DNA from: Cornus controversa
Taxonomy: Eukaryota; Streptophyta; Magnoliopsida; Cornales; Cornaceae
Assembly (NCBI GenBank): GCA_026545225.1
Contig: CM048849.1
Span: 26,670,836-26,734,835, forward strand
Direction of reading: 5' to 3'
Length of the DNA: 64,000 nucleotides
The notes below the pieces were generated by a model. It was not told where the DNA came from. It ran no database searches and worked only from the letters and a program-made list of their open reading frames with translations. Every line of letters starts with the position of its first letter. Positions within the stretch are counted from its first letter, which is position 1. Positions 23,824 through 35,392 of the stretch are shown piece after piece. The position numbers were made by a program, and so were the translations under genes.

Positions 23824-25206
23824 TTAGAAGCAGTGATCAGTGAAGCCATAAATTTTGATTGGCTCCAATTTCTCCATATTCCGAGGGAAGAGAATGAAGA
23901 GGCCGACCAATTGGCTTATTCAGTTTCATATGCAGATGAATCGTTGACCAGACTAGTAATGGTGGAAACACTGGACAGGCTAAGTACAATGAAAACCCAT
24001 CAGATGTTGGCAGTTTCTGGGGAGCCGAGCTGGCTGGACCCCATAGTATCCTACCTCAACAGAGGGACTCTAGAACAAAAATAAGATGCACGAAAACTTA
24101 TGATGAAAGTGACAAAGTACGTCATCATCAACAACCAGCTGTATAGGAGATCATTTTAAGGACCCTACCTGAAATGCCTAACCCCATCAGAAGCAAACGA
24201 AGTCCTGAAAAGGATTCATGATGGCGTATGTGGTAATCACTTTGAAGGGAGATCTTTAGCCTATAAGGCACTCACACAAGGGTATTTTTGGCTGTACATG
24301 GCTTGAGATGTGGCCAAAGACACCAAGAAATGTCATAGATGCCAACGCCATGGGAATATACCGCACCAGCCGCTAAATGACTTGAACGTGATGGCGAGTT
24401 CATGGCCATTCACTCGATAGGGAATGGATTCAGTAGGCCCACTTCTGTCGACAACACAGAACAAGCAATTCGTGCTCTTTGCAACAGACTACTTCATAAA
24501 ATGGGTAGAAGCAGAAGCTTACTTATCCATTACCCATACCCAAGTAAAGAAGTTTATATGGAACAATATCATCTATCAGTTCAGAATCCCAATTACGATC
24601 ATAATGGACAACGGGAAAACCTCGAACAACAAATTTGTACAAAAGTTTTTTAAAAAGTATGGAAGCAGTCAAAAGTTATCTTCTAGATCATACCTTTAAG
24701 GAAACGGGCAAGTGGAGATCTCTAATAAAACCATCTTCGCAAACATTAAGAAGAAATTAGAATATCGAAAAAGACGCTTGCTAGAAGAATTGTCGAACGT
24801 CCTATGGGCATATCAGACAACTCCAAGATGACCTATCGGAGAAATTTCTTTTTACCTCACCTACAGAACTGAAGTAGTTATACCAACCGAACTGTCAGTT
24901 TCAACCCTCAGGTAGGAAGAATTTGAAGAGAAGGAAATTGATTGTCGTATCGATCGAAACCTAGATTTGTTGGAAGAACAGAGAGAATCAGCCTATATCC
25001 ACTTGGCCTCGTACCAACAGACGCTAAGAAACAGCTACAATAAAAAGGTGAAGCACAGAGCCTTTAAGCAAGTAGATTGGGTCTTAAGAAAAGTAATGAA
25101 GAACACTAGAGAATTGAACACAGGAAAGCTAGCAGCAAATTGGGAAGACCTGTATAAAGTCACCAAAGGGATTGAAAAAGGAGCATATAAACTCCGCAGG
25201 GTCTAG
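23824..25206 (+). pseudogene. Tat-lineage pol, second RNase H end and integrase
   Basis: Continuation of the pol at 15028-16571 after the nested element. It first completes the archaeal-type RNase H (LHIPREENEEADQLA at about 23873). The integrase zinc-binding HHCC region spans 24205-24345 (RIHDGVCGNHFEGRSLAYKA, then CHRCQRHGNIPHQP). The catalytic core follows, with MDSVGPL (24424), FATDYFIKWVEAEA and IIMDNGK (24595-24615), and a decayed [12 protein letters not shown] supplying the Glu. The C-terminal part ends ANWEDLYKVTKGIEKGAYKL at about 25195. Stops at 24165, 24303, 24417, 24697 and 24829 make it non-functional. Confidence 0.85.
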
Positions 25207-25283
25207 GGGGGGTGGAAACTCACAAGAACCATGAATAAACCCCCAGTCGCACTTTTTCCTCAAAACCATTCCTTTTTGATGTA

Positions 25284-25753
25284 AAATTGGCTCTAAGCAT
25301 GGCCAGTCGAGCGCTAAAAAGAAGTAAAATTAACTCAAGCATGACCAGCCGAATGCCAAAAAGAAGTAAAATTGGCTCAGGCATGACCAGTCGAGTGCCA
25401 AAATGAAGTATTATTGGCTCAGGCATGACCAGTCGAGCGCCAAAAAGAAGTAAAATTGGCTCAGGCATGACCAGCCGAATGCCAGAAAGAAGTAAGATTG
25501 GCTCAGGCATGACCAGCCAAATGCCAGGAAAAACTAAAATTGGCTAACGCAAGACCTGCCAAGTGCCAAAAAGACATAAAAATAGCTTAGGTATGACCAG
25601 TCGAGCACCAAAAAGAAGTAAAATTGGCTAAGGCATGACTAGCCAAGCGCTAAAAAAAAGTAAAATTGGTTAAGGCATGACCAGCTGAGCACCAAAAAGA
25701 AGTAAAATTAGCTCAGGCATGACCAGCCGAACGCCAAAAAAGAAGTAAAATTC
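25284..25753. repeat. 42-bp tandem array, 11 units
   Basis: Eleven units of about 42 bp built on ctcaggcatgaccagtcgag and cgccaaaaagaagtaaaatt, starting about 80 bp after the end of Tat integrase. This is the usual place for tandem arrays in Tat elements. Because 42 is a multiple of three, the minus strand reads open through about seven units as a 14-residue repeat, PEPILLLFGARLVM. I treat this as a by-product of the period, not as a gene. It differs completely from the 79-bp array at 13166-15025. Confidence 0.9.
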
Positions 25754-26159
25754 AGCTACTACTTTAGGGACAAAATAGTGAGTTTAGAGTCACTGACTTT
25801 GGATTCAGCTACTACTTTCTCAAGTTCAGCGGTTTTCATTTTCTTCTCTCACTGTAGGGTAGCACAGAGAGCTTTACTTCTCTCTAAATTCGCCTAAAGG
25901 GCATTGCACTTGGATGACTCAACAGCTACAGCGTCTAGAGCTGCCTTCATCTCAGCCTTAGCTTTTTTCTTTTCGGTGAGGGTTCTCTTCACCTTGACAG
26001 CTACTTGTTCAATTGCTCGGCACATGGCAGCCACTCCAAACAAATTCTGACAAAGACATAAAAGAAATTAGCGCAGAGTTGGAAGCACAAACTTTGAAAG
26101 AAAAGAAAGTTATCCTCAAAGGTATATCAGGACAGGACTCCACTAGGTAATTGATGGAC
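25754..26159. other. Tat internal region between tandem array and antisense ORF
   Basis: A further 400 bp of Tat internal sequence. On the minus strand it may still code the C-terminal part of the antisense ORF (Lys/Glu/Ala-rich frames around 25880-26030), but stops break it. No other feature is visible. Confidence 0.4.
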
Positions 26160-27452
26160 ACTTCCTTCATCCTTTAGACTCTTTTAGAGGCCACATCCCA
26201 CTAAGATAAGCCCTGAGAGAGGACTGATCATTAAAGACTGAGTCCTCAGAAGAAAGAGGCAAATCATTAGCCTTGATCATCCAAGGAACCCAGGGGACCA
26301 CTGCACCGGATGAAGGACTGGAGGAAGCGTCACCAGAACCAGGATCATTAGACCTCCCTTCAGTTGCCAATGGAGGAGCAGGATTGGCAAAAGCAGAACC
26401 AATGGTTTCCCGATCGGGAGGGAATAACGAAATAACCGAGGTCTTTTAAACTTTCTAGATCGGACCCCTTTGTTCAAATTATATAGCAGAAGGAATCGTA
26501 GGAGATTTCCTCTTGGACAACTCATCCTGAGCATGTTTCTCCTTTAACAAGGCTGCTATGGCCTTCTCCTCCTCAGTTAATTGCTTCCCTTTTCGACGAG
26601 TAGTTACCGGCAAGCTCATTTCTTTAACCTTCAAAGCTCTCTTAGCAACGACTCTAAGGTTTTTAGGGATCAGAAGAGTCCTCGAATCAGGAGTACTATT
26701 CCACACAAACTCCCAAAGAGTCTTCAAGTGAGCATCAACCTCCAAACGAGAAAGTGAATCTCTAACTACAACAAGATAAGAAAAAACTTGAGAAAAAAAG
26801 AAAAACGTCAAAAATAGCCCAATTGCAATGAAGATCAAGGAAGGTGTCAAATGTGGGTATACCTACACCATCAAACTTCTTCAGAATTAGATATTTTTCA
26901 GAAAAAGGGAATCTCCAACCACCACCCATGACAACCAACTGCTATTTCCAACCCTTGTCAGAAGAAGGGTGACCCAAGCATAATGATCTGATCGATCGAG
27001 GGTAGAAATGGTATCGGTGTCCCTCAAATTTGGTTGCACACACTTGGTAATAGACCAATAGGTCATCAAACCCTAGTTCCAATGACCTTAATTGGTTGTG
27101 CACCAGGACACTCGAAATAACCCTAAAAAAATTAGGGTTGAAACGCAGGAAGATACTTTATCGAGAACAACATTTTTCCATCATTAATCCCCTCGTTAGA
27201 ACAGAAGTTGAAGTCAGAGGGGTATGACCTAAGCAAAACATTGGACGGGATCCTGAAATCGTTCCTAAGTTTTTCTAATTTAGGCGAACCCCTAATTGAG
27301 TCGGAAGGCTCCGGATCGATGTACCTCAAACCGCTATCTTCGCCACTAAGGGCGTCGTTAGCATTTTTGACTTCATCATCCTCAAAGCAATCCACAATCC
27401 TAACTCTCTCAGATTGAATCATGATGTACAAGTAAACAAAAGAAGAAACCAA
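26160..27452 (-). pseudogene. Tat-lineage antisense ORF remnant (copy 2)
   Basis: Read on the minus strand from 27452, several frames carry parts of the uncharacterised protein encoded antisense near the 3' end of Tat elements. The N-terminal part is acidic and includes FRIPSNVLLRSYPSDFNF (about 27250) and DGKMLFSIKYLPAFQP (about 27132-27180). A central part is frameshifted. The C-terminal frames (26850-26167) are Lys/Glu-rich (TTRRKGKQLTEEEKAIAALL) and Ser/Pro-rich. It lies between the 42-bp array and the 3' LTR of the plus-strand Tat element, the standard place. Function is unknown. Several stops suggest it is dead unless introns remove them. Confidence 0.6.
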
Positions 27453-27756
27453 AATAACAGAAGGAAAAGACGAAGATCATTGACCTCAAAGGAAACGCAA
27501 ACCACAGCTTGAATAAAGGTTTTTCGGGCGTTTGTTTTGCAGAAGAGAAAAATCTCAGATATGAGAAGACAAATTTAAGTGGGATGCGATGAATGTATAT
27601 AGAATCGAAGGGGACACCTTTTTAACAATTTATGGTCACACCGTTTCATTTCACAAGGCCTAGCGCTTGTTTGGCTCCAAAATACTAACTGCCACCAAAA
27701 AATTGAAATCCCTTTCAACTTCTCTACTCATAAATCAAAAGAAATTTGGGGCAAAA

Positions 27757-28103
27757 TGTAGAGGAAAAAATTCCACCAATAAGAAAGAGCCACGTGGAGA
27801 GCTCACATGGTTTGAGCTATAGCAAAAATTGGCACGCGTGGTAGCCAATGGAGCAAGTCAACCATAAAGCAATCAAAATAAATTAGTCAGCATCAATTCA
27901 AATAGTACTAAATCCCTTTGATTGAGGATAAAATTATGTGATCAACCCAATGATTCGGGGGAAGAAATCAAGGACCCACTGTAAACGAAGCAAGTATAAA
28001 TGAACCCATAAGACCCATTTACAAGGGCACTTCCTAGATATTCTTTTGAGTGTCTTACTTTAGTTACTACTCAGTTAGTATATTTTTGAATCTACACTTA
28101 CTT
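27757..28103 (+). mobile_element. Start of the Tat 3' LTR
   Basis: A polypurine tract (aaatttggggcaaaa, 27742-27756) precedes TGTAGAGG at 27757, the expected 3' LTR start of the plus-strand Tat element. A TATA-like tataaat lies at 27995. Homology to the duplicated host block begins at 28104, so the LTR is either only about 350 bp long or truncated. The region 27453-27741 between the antisense ORF and the tract is featureless. Confidence 0.65.
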
Positions 28104-30557
28104 TCCTAAAATTGCCTAATCCATTATTCCTTTTTTGGTTGTAGGAAAATTAGTTTGGCTACTAAAAATTGAATCAATTTGATTTTGGAATACCCGTGAA
28201 AAATTATTTGAGCCAAACAATTTGGCATGCTTGGTGGGACAAAGTATCGAAACATTCATAGAGATTACAATAGGCGAATATGCAAGTTGATAAAAATAAA
28301 ACACCTGACAAACTCAATTAGAATTTGAACACTGGCCATAAATTCTTTCAAAAGAACAATCTATCAGTGTAACCGATTTAAATTTTGATTCTTAAATTTC
28401 AGCTCTTTAGAAAGTTGGCCAGCCCTCATTTTCAAAGAGTTGGGGACATTATTTGCACCAAAATATATATTTGAGTGTAGGTCACGTGGAAAAATCTGAA
28501 TAGAAACATTAGTTGATGACATCAAAAAGAAAATTGAATTTGATGATGAAAGAACAACTAAAGAGAATATGTATTTGGTAGATAATTGTTGGCTATGTAT
28601 TCTGGATATATGGAAACAGAGAAAAGTGAAGGAATAAATAATTGTATGTGTTTGAATTTGAAATTAAACTGTTGAAATGAACTCCCTAATTTCAAGTATA
28701 AATTGTTACTGAAGAGAACGTTGAAAAGGTCGCCGACCAAAACGCATCACTTTCATTATGTAGCCTTCATTTTTCCTACAATTTACTATTTTTCATTAGA
28801 AGTAGTTTTAGCACTAATGTAATTCTATTTAATATCTACTTCTTGATTCCTCGTAAAAGATCAATACTTAAGGGAATAAAGTGAACGCTTAGACAAAGCT
28901 CTTTTGTCTCTTTCCTAGTAAATGATAGGATAAAATCTCCTTACTTGTGAATGCTTGGACATAATTTCATATGTCTCCTTTTTATTATGGAGGTTGTTCG
29001 TAATATGGAATAAACTGTAGATTGTTTTCTTTCATTCTTTTTTATCATTTTTTTTTATTCTAGAATTTGTTGTGGAAAAGCCTTCATTCTAGAGGTAATC
29101 TGAAACTACAAAGAAGAGTCCTACCTCCCTATATCGCCTGATCTAAATTAAACTGATTAATCACAATTTGATGGAGTACGGAACAAGGAAATTAAAGGAA
29201 TTGAAAGTACAGAACAATAAAAGAAAATAATTGAAGTGCAATTGTTAGAATTAAAGTATGAAAAGTTATGGACTTGAAATGAATTTAAGCAAAACATAAT
29301 GCATAATCGAAAGTGCAGGACCTTGGATTAAAACATATTGAAATACATTGCAGAAATGTAAAAGGAATTACAAAGTGCAAGACTTTGAATTGAAGTGTTG
29401 TTGTGTGTGTTGAGTAGGGTTTGCAATGTATGCAATGGTGCTCTATTTATAGATTTTTCTAATGAAAGTTACTACTAAGCAGTTCCACCGGTAGTTGACA
29501 GCTTTCCAAGTGGTCCAATTAGACTTTGCCACTTATCCTATGATCTCCTTGACATTCTGATTATGTTTACATCTTTAAGACCACATTCTGTTGTGGTTTC
29601 AAATCAATAGTTGTGGATGACGGTTCCAATGGAAATGGAAGATGGCAAGTTCAATTGGCAGTTGAGACCTTCCACGTGGAACAACCAAATTTTGCTACTT
29701 GTCCTACATTCTCCTTGATATTCTCACTGTGTTTATATTTTGTAATGCATGTCTCCTCGTTTGCTACAACTTCTTAAATGGTGGGCTAAGTGGTTTTACT
29801 CAAGTGTCATGTTTTTTGCCACTTTCCTGAATTGCATATAGAACTTCCCATGTTTCAACAACTTTATTTAGTGGAGACTCTATGTTTACTTTAAATTCTC
29901 ATCCACTTGCCTTATTCAGACAATGGTTCTTAGATTAATTGAACATAGACACTTTTGCATTCCTTAACTTCCACTAATCCCATATATATATACATCACGT
30001 CCAATATATTTCTTATATATTTGTGGCAAACAATTCCTAAAATATCTCCACATTTTCAGAATTTCTATAGGGGTAAATATGTAATCCTTCACCACTTCCA
30101 TAGTTGCCCCCACTTCCCTTGATTAGTTCCTAAGACTTCTCTTTAGTTGGATAAGCATCCCGCATTTTTCTCTTTGAGTCTTGATTTTAGGAAACCATTT
30201 TAACAGGATAATTAATAACTAAAAGAATATAAATTTGGCAAAGTCTAATTAAATCCCTAATTCTCACGTATCATTGTATCATGCCACTTGCATTTTCTTT
30301 TGGTGGACCGCATCACAAGAGATCTTCTCTTGGTTATTCCTTTCTTCTAGGCTACGTGTCATCTGATTAGTGGCCCACGATTGGAAGGTCTGTATTTTAA
30401 GTGAGTCTCTACTGTAGGAAGCTTATTCACCTTTCATATTGCCACGTGTCAATTTTCCAACGGCCATTGACACAGGAATCTGCTATGGCGAGTTCCATTG
30501 GAACTCTCCACTCGACACTGTCCGATTGAACGTTAGCTACTCAAAATATTGGTATTA

Positions 30558-30593
<36 letters not shown>

Positions 30594-31416
30594 TGTTAGA
30601 CAATCAAATTTATTCTATGACCATTTTGATTCGTTTATGCTGGGATGATGTTGAAACTACCCTGGTTTTAGGATTTTGCAAGGTTAAGAATATTTTCTTT
30701 ATGTGGCATTTGAAAGTGCTTTGCTTACTTTTGATAGCATATGGAAGTGTTTTTTTTTCCCTTTAAGCTAAAGAATGAAAAGGGGTATGCCCTAGTAAGA
30801 AAATAAGCCAGCCCAAAAACAAGGCATAGGGACCAGCACAAAAGAGAACCAAAGACGGCCCAAAAAGGGACCCACAAAACAAACAAACAAACAAATAAGG
30901 GACCAAACAACAAAAGGCCCAATCAAAACTACACCCAACCCATACGCATTTCCTATCTAAAGAATCTAACAAATACAATATGCAAATCCAGTTTTTACTT
31001 TTAAAATTAAACTAAAAATGAATTAAGAATGCTGAAGAAAGTTAAACGACCATAAGGTTAGCAAATACAATAATGACTTGAGTTAATGATTAGGAAAAAA
31101 AATCATGGTTGAATAATAACTATTTGAAAAAGGATTGTAGAATTTAGAAAGTAAAAAGGATAAGAAAGATCATTTCGCTCCTTCCAATCACGGAGCTAGG
31201 AATTTGCTCAAGGAAAAAATCTAAATCAAAAGAATAAATAAAAAAATTAATTGTTGACTAAAAAGAATTTCCATTCAATCAAATTACAATTATTCTCAAC
31301 AAAATTTCACCTTTTAAAAATGTTGCATGATAATCTCACTGGATGTCGATCAGGCATATTTTGTGGTCAAAACTTGATTAATCGAGTTATAAGTTTTGTA
31401 CGACTATTGATACGCA

Positions 31417-31557
31417 CAGTGAAAGTTATTGCTGAATAAAAATTGAAACACTTTCTTATCCATCACATAGTGTATGTGGGACTAAAATAATTATTTCACT
31501 TTCACCATCTATTGAACAGAGAGATATTCGGTTATTTATTCGGTGGTAACTTTCACT
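31417..31557. mobile_element. Small inverted-repeat element (MITE-like), about 140 bp
   Basis: The two ends are inverted: gtgaaagttattgctgaataa at the left edge and ttattcggtggtaactttcac at the right (31536-31556), about 17 of 21 positions pairing. The counterpart in the other block copy is at 53848-53984, so insertion predates the duplication. There is no coding capacity, and the target duplication is not clear. Confidence 0.5.
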
Positions 31558-32258
31558 ATCCTATTTATTTTTATTTTTGTATTTGAGACTCGGTTTCGAA
31601 AGGTGAACGTTGGTAGATCATCACAAGTTCAAATCTCGACAACCAAAACTGAACAACACTTAAGTCAAGTAAGTGAGTGTGTGATCGAGTACAATTACTT
31701 TCCAAAAAGGGTTGTTAAAGAATCCTAGAAATTGACAATTTCTTTAATCTGTTGGTCCAACACAAGAAGTGTGTCGTTTGGAGCCTTCGGGGTCGCCAAA
31801 GGCCCGGCTAATAGAAAGTTCCTAAATTTTTTATTTCTTTATATTATTAGAATTTCTAATTTTTTTATTTTATTTATTATTAGACCCCAACCAATAGAGA
31901 TTTAGTAGTGAGCCCAAAGAATTTAAGTCATTTTAAAACTTTTCAGTCCACTTTGTATTAAAACTCCAATTCTATCCTTGTCACAACTTTTTTTTTCTCT
32001 CCCTTCAATTCCTCCATTTTTCTCTTGTATAAGTCATTACACAACTATATTAAATATGGAATCCATATCAAACCGACAATTGTTGAAATTTATAAAAAAA
32101 TTATCTTTTACTATTAACTTTTATCTTCTTCTTTTTTCCCCTACAATCTCACTATCTCACACTGACACTATCCGAACTTATTTTTATTCCATCACATATT
32201 TTGGTATTTTGGGACTCTTCAAGGAGTTGAAGGTAGCAATTTTTTATTTGTGTGCGAT

Positions 32259-32372
32259 AAGTTTATTGGAAGCTACAAAATAGAAATAAAAGGATTGAAG
32301 AATTTATTGAGTAGTAAGTTTATTGGAAGCTACAAAATAGGAATAAAAGAATTGAAGAATTTATTGAGTAGT
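32259..32372. repeat. 57-bp tandem duplication
   Basis: Two units begin aagtttattggaagctacaa at 32259 and 32316. The second block copy (55569-55620) has a single unit, so the duplication arose after the blocks separated. Confidence 0.85.
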
Positions 32373-33193
32373 GGCCTAGAATTTTCTAACATTAGGTTAT
32401 GTTGTTCTTTTAACTTAAATTCTGTTGTAGTCTTATAGTTTTTTGTTATCATAAAATTGTATATTTTGTTTGTAACCATTTTTATTTATATTATTGAATA
32501 TGTCTACTAAAAAGTATGAATCGGAATATAAAAAAATTAAAAAGAATAGAAGAATAGATTAACTAATTCAATCTAAAAAATGATTTTTTGATAAATTTGT
32601 TAAAACTAATAATTAAAACACATCAAAAAATATAGGTGAAAATTCAACAAATGAATAACTAAGTGATCTAAAAGAATTAAAAGAATATTCCATTCCCCTC
32701 AACATTGATTTCTACGACTCGGCTCTTAGAAGTTAAAGATTCTTTTTTCTTACTATTTTTCTTCTCAACCCAACACTTGGGTATTTATTTCTTTCTCCTT
32801 TAATTATATATAAATATATATATTCATTTTTCTCTCAAAATTTTCATCATTTTTTTTCCACAATAATTTTGCATTGAAAAGAAAATTTTGAAAATAGACA
32901 ATTTTGGTCACTTGTGGTTCCATCCAGATGGAATTGCTTGTATTTGTATTCAATTTTGTGCTGTCGCAAGCGAGTCCTCGTCCACGCCTCTCAAAATTCC
33001 CTTATTAGAATAGTTTTGATTTCTCGCCTGAGATGAGAATGAAAAAATAAAGAAAACTCTCAGTCAAAAAACTCTCTCAATGGGTAACCCATCAAAATTG
33101 GGTTTGATCTATCTTTAATTTTTAAAAACACATATCGAAGTTTAATTGGGCCAAATCAGCTACAGGACAAATTTTGGTCTGCCATATTATTTA

Positions 33194-34097
33194 GGGTTAA
33201 TTTCACTAACCTCCCCTGAAGTTTGGTTAAATTACACTCAGAGAGACCGTTTGATTTTTATTTATTTCACCTCTCCTAAATCCATTTTTCTGGTGGTCGA
33301 AGAAAATTTTAAATGTGAAAAGATAATTTTTCCCTTGCATTATATTTAAATAGGATAAAATACAATGACCTCCCTTGAGGTTTGTTATAATTGCACTGAC
33401 CTCCCCTAAAAAAAATCTGATTTTTAAAATGACATATTTTTATACTTTCTCTCTGCTCAGTCTTCTTTTGTACCCCTGAGACACCACCACCGTCACTATC
33501 TATGATCATCATTGATCTTCGATCTTGCTCCTAACATATCTGATCAATCGTAAAAAATTCTATCACATAAATTCTTTTAAAAAATCTTCGATCATAGTCA
33601 TATATATACAAACACATATATAGGATCAGATTTGTGGACCAAGTTGTTGAGTTTTGTCGTGAGCCACATGTACGAGTTAACGAAAACGACTGGGCCAATG
33701 GTATCGTGTGAAACATACGTATCATTTTAGAAATCAGATTTTTTTTTTATTAAATTATTTGGAAGTATAATGGTAAAATCATCCTAAAATATTATTTCAA
33801 ATAATCATAGGAGAGGTCAGTGCAATTATGGCAAACCTCAGAAGAGTTCAGTGCAATTATGACAAACCTCGGAAGAATCAATGCAATTACGGCAAACCTC
33901 AGGGGATGTCATTATATTTTACAGTATTTGAAATATAATGTGATATTATAATGTAAGAGCAAAATTGTCTTTTCACTCTTAAAATTTATTTCGGCCATGG
34001 GAAAAATTGATCTAGGGGAGATGAATGAAATAAAGGTCAAACGGTCTTTCTGAGTGTAATTTGACCAAACCTTAGGGAATGTCAATGAATTTAACTC
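33194..34097. mobile_element. Foldback MULE-like element with 9-bp target duplication (copy 1), containing a nested element
   Basis: Flanked by a perfect 9-bp duplication, TATTATTTA (33185-33193 and 34098-34106). The long inverted ends include gttaatttcactaacctccc and, on the other end, gagttaaattcattgacatt, and pairing continues for over 100 bp (cactcagagagaccg is shared). The loop holds a second element at about 33353-33923, whose own ends read ggataaaatacaatgacct and tgtcattatattttac. No transposase is encoded. The 9-bp duplication suggests a Mutator-type mobiliser. The same insertion with the same flank is at 56227-57149 in the other block copy. Confidence 0.8.
33353..33923. mobile_element. 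Inner inverted-repeat element nested in the foldback element (copy 1)
   Basis: The ends are inverted copies of ggataaaatacaatgacctc with the motif cctgaggtttg. Near the right end the motif gcaattatggcaaacctca repeats three times (about 33820-33900). The flanks are the palindromic loop of the outer element, so the target duplication cannot be read cleanly. The counterpart in the other block copy is 56401-56983. Its ends resemble those of its host, so it is probably a relative of the same superfamily. Confidence 0.65.
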
Positions 34098-34312
34098 TAT
34101 TATTTATGTGTAAGATTGATGATTAAGGCATATTAATTCGCATTTATATTCCATATTAGACCAATTTATTAAATGTTTGTATTAATATTCTATTTTAAAG
34201 ATAATCAATTTCTCTCTCAATTCCTAATAATATTAAAACGGTTGGTAATTTTTAAAGTTCAACACTGTCACGTTTTGATGATATTTAAATATATTTATTA
34301 TAAATGAATTTT

Positions 34313-35130
34313 GGAATAATATCTTTGACCTCCCCTGAGGTTTATCGAAATCTCACATACCTCCCCTCTTGTTTGCATAATCCCACTTACCTTCCTTGAG
34401 ATTTTGATCCGTGTAACACATTTTTGCCTTCCGTTACGGCAGCTGACGGAGACAAAAAAAATTGCTGATGTCAACCACAGTAAACAGGTAAAATGACTCT
34501 TTTAACCTTATTGACTTCTTTAATTTATTTTTCTTTCTCTCTCTTCCCTCGCATGGGCCCACGACTGTCACCTTTCATCTTCTTCTCACTCTAGAAAGTG
34601 AGCTTTCTCTCTCTACCTCATCCATGGCTTCTCCTTTGCTGACTATTAGGTAGCTTGTTGCTTCCAACCTTTAAAAGAAACTACTTTTCAATCAAGACCT
34701 AGACCTCTTTATGCACAGAGGAATAGGGTCAAACAATAATTAATTGTATCAACGACGGGGAATTCGCCGAAGAGAGGTGAGATGACCCAAAACCTTGATC
34801 TACAACCCCAAACCTTCCATTTAATTCCAAGTCTTGCACACAGTCAGTTTGCCCAATGGGTTTGACGATGGTAAAAGTAACAAAGTCTATGTAACAAGCT
34901 CAAACACGAGCATAAGAGAGGAGAGAATAGAGGGAAGGAGGAGGGGAAAAATTAATAAAAAAATCAATATATAATAATATGTAATAAAAGGGCATAACGA
35001 TAAAATCACTCACCCCCGTTAGTTTTTTGGATGGCCATCACTAATAGGGGAGGTAAGTGGGATTATGCAAACAAGAGGGGAGGTATGTGAAATTTCGATA
35101 AACCTCAGGGAAGGTCAAAGATATTATCCC
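34313..35130. mobile_element. MULE-like element with 78-bp inverted ends, present only in block copy 1
   Basis: Perfect 9-bp target duplication ATGAATTTT (34304-34312 and 35131-35139). The terminal inverted repeats of about 78 bp are nearly identical: ggaataatatctttgacctc on the left and, reverse-complemented, gggataatatctttgacctt on the right, continuing through cataatcccacttacc. The 818-bp element has no transposase. The other block copy has the unoccupied site (tataaataaatttttattgc near 58674-58693), so this insertion is younger than the duplication. Confidence 0.88.
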
Positions 35131-35392
35131 ATGAATTTTTTATTGCGCCAGTGAAACCTAACCCAATGACTCTCTGCTTGCCAACTTAATTGTATAGATT
35201 ATATGCTAAAAATTGTATAAATTATAATCCTCTGTGCCAAAAGACTTTTTATTAATATTATTTTATTTTATTTTATTTTTTAAAACGATTTTTCAGCTAC
35301 CCACTGAATCCGTTGGAACCTTTGGCCAATCCAAAATGGACTTCAACCGATTGGCCAAAAGCCAAAATCAGTTAAATGTGATTCGAGAGTTA

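Larger units (their letters stand above)
28104..35392. repeat. Duplicated non-coding block, copy 1, right part
   Basis: This aligns with 50532-58932. Shared landmarks: tcctaaaat and cctaatccattatt at the left edge, ggcataggacc-type sequence near 30825/53255, gcaggacc near 29320/51752, and ttttcagctacccact at the right edge (35291/58841). Hydrophobic frames shared by the two copies near 30763-30978 and 53202-53414 are low-complexity and not conserved as protein. Internal differences are insertions: a 57-bp tandem duplication (32259-32372) and one 9-bp-duplication element (34313-35130) here, two other elements in copy 2. A CA/TA microsatellite lies at 30558-30593. I see no gene. Confidence 0.8.

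Noticed and set aside
25284-25753. Array with regular units, considered as CRISPR-like
   Set aside because: Units are contiguous 42-bp repeats without unique spacers, in plant retroelement DNA. It is a minisatellite.
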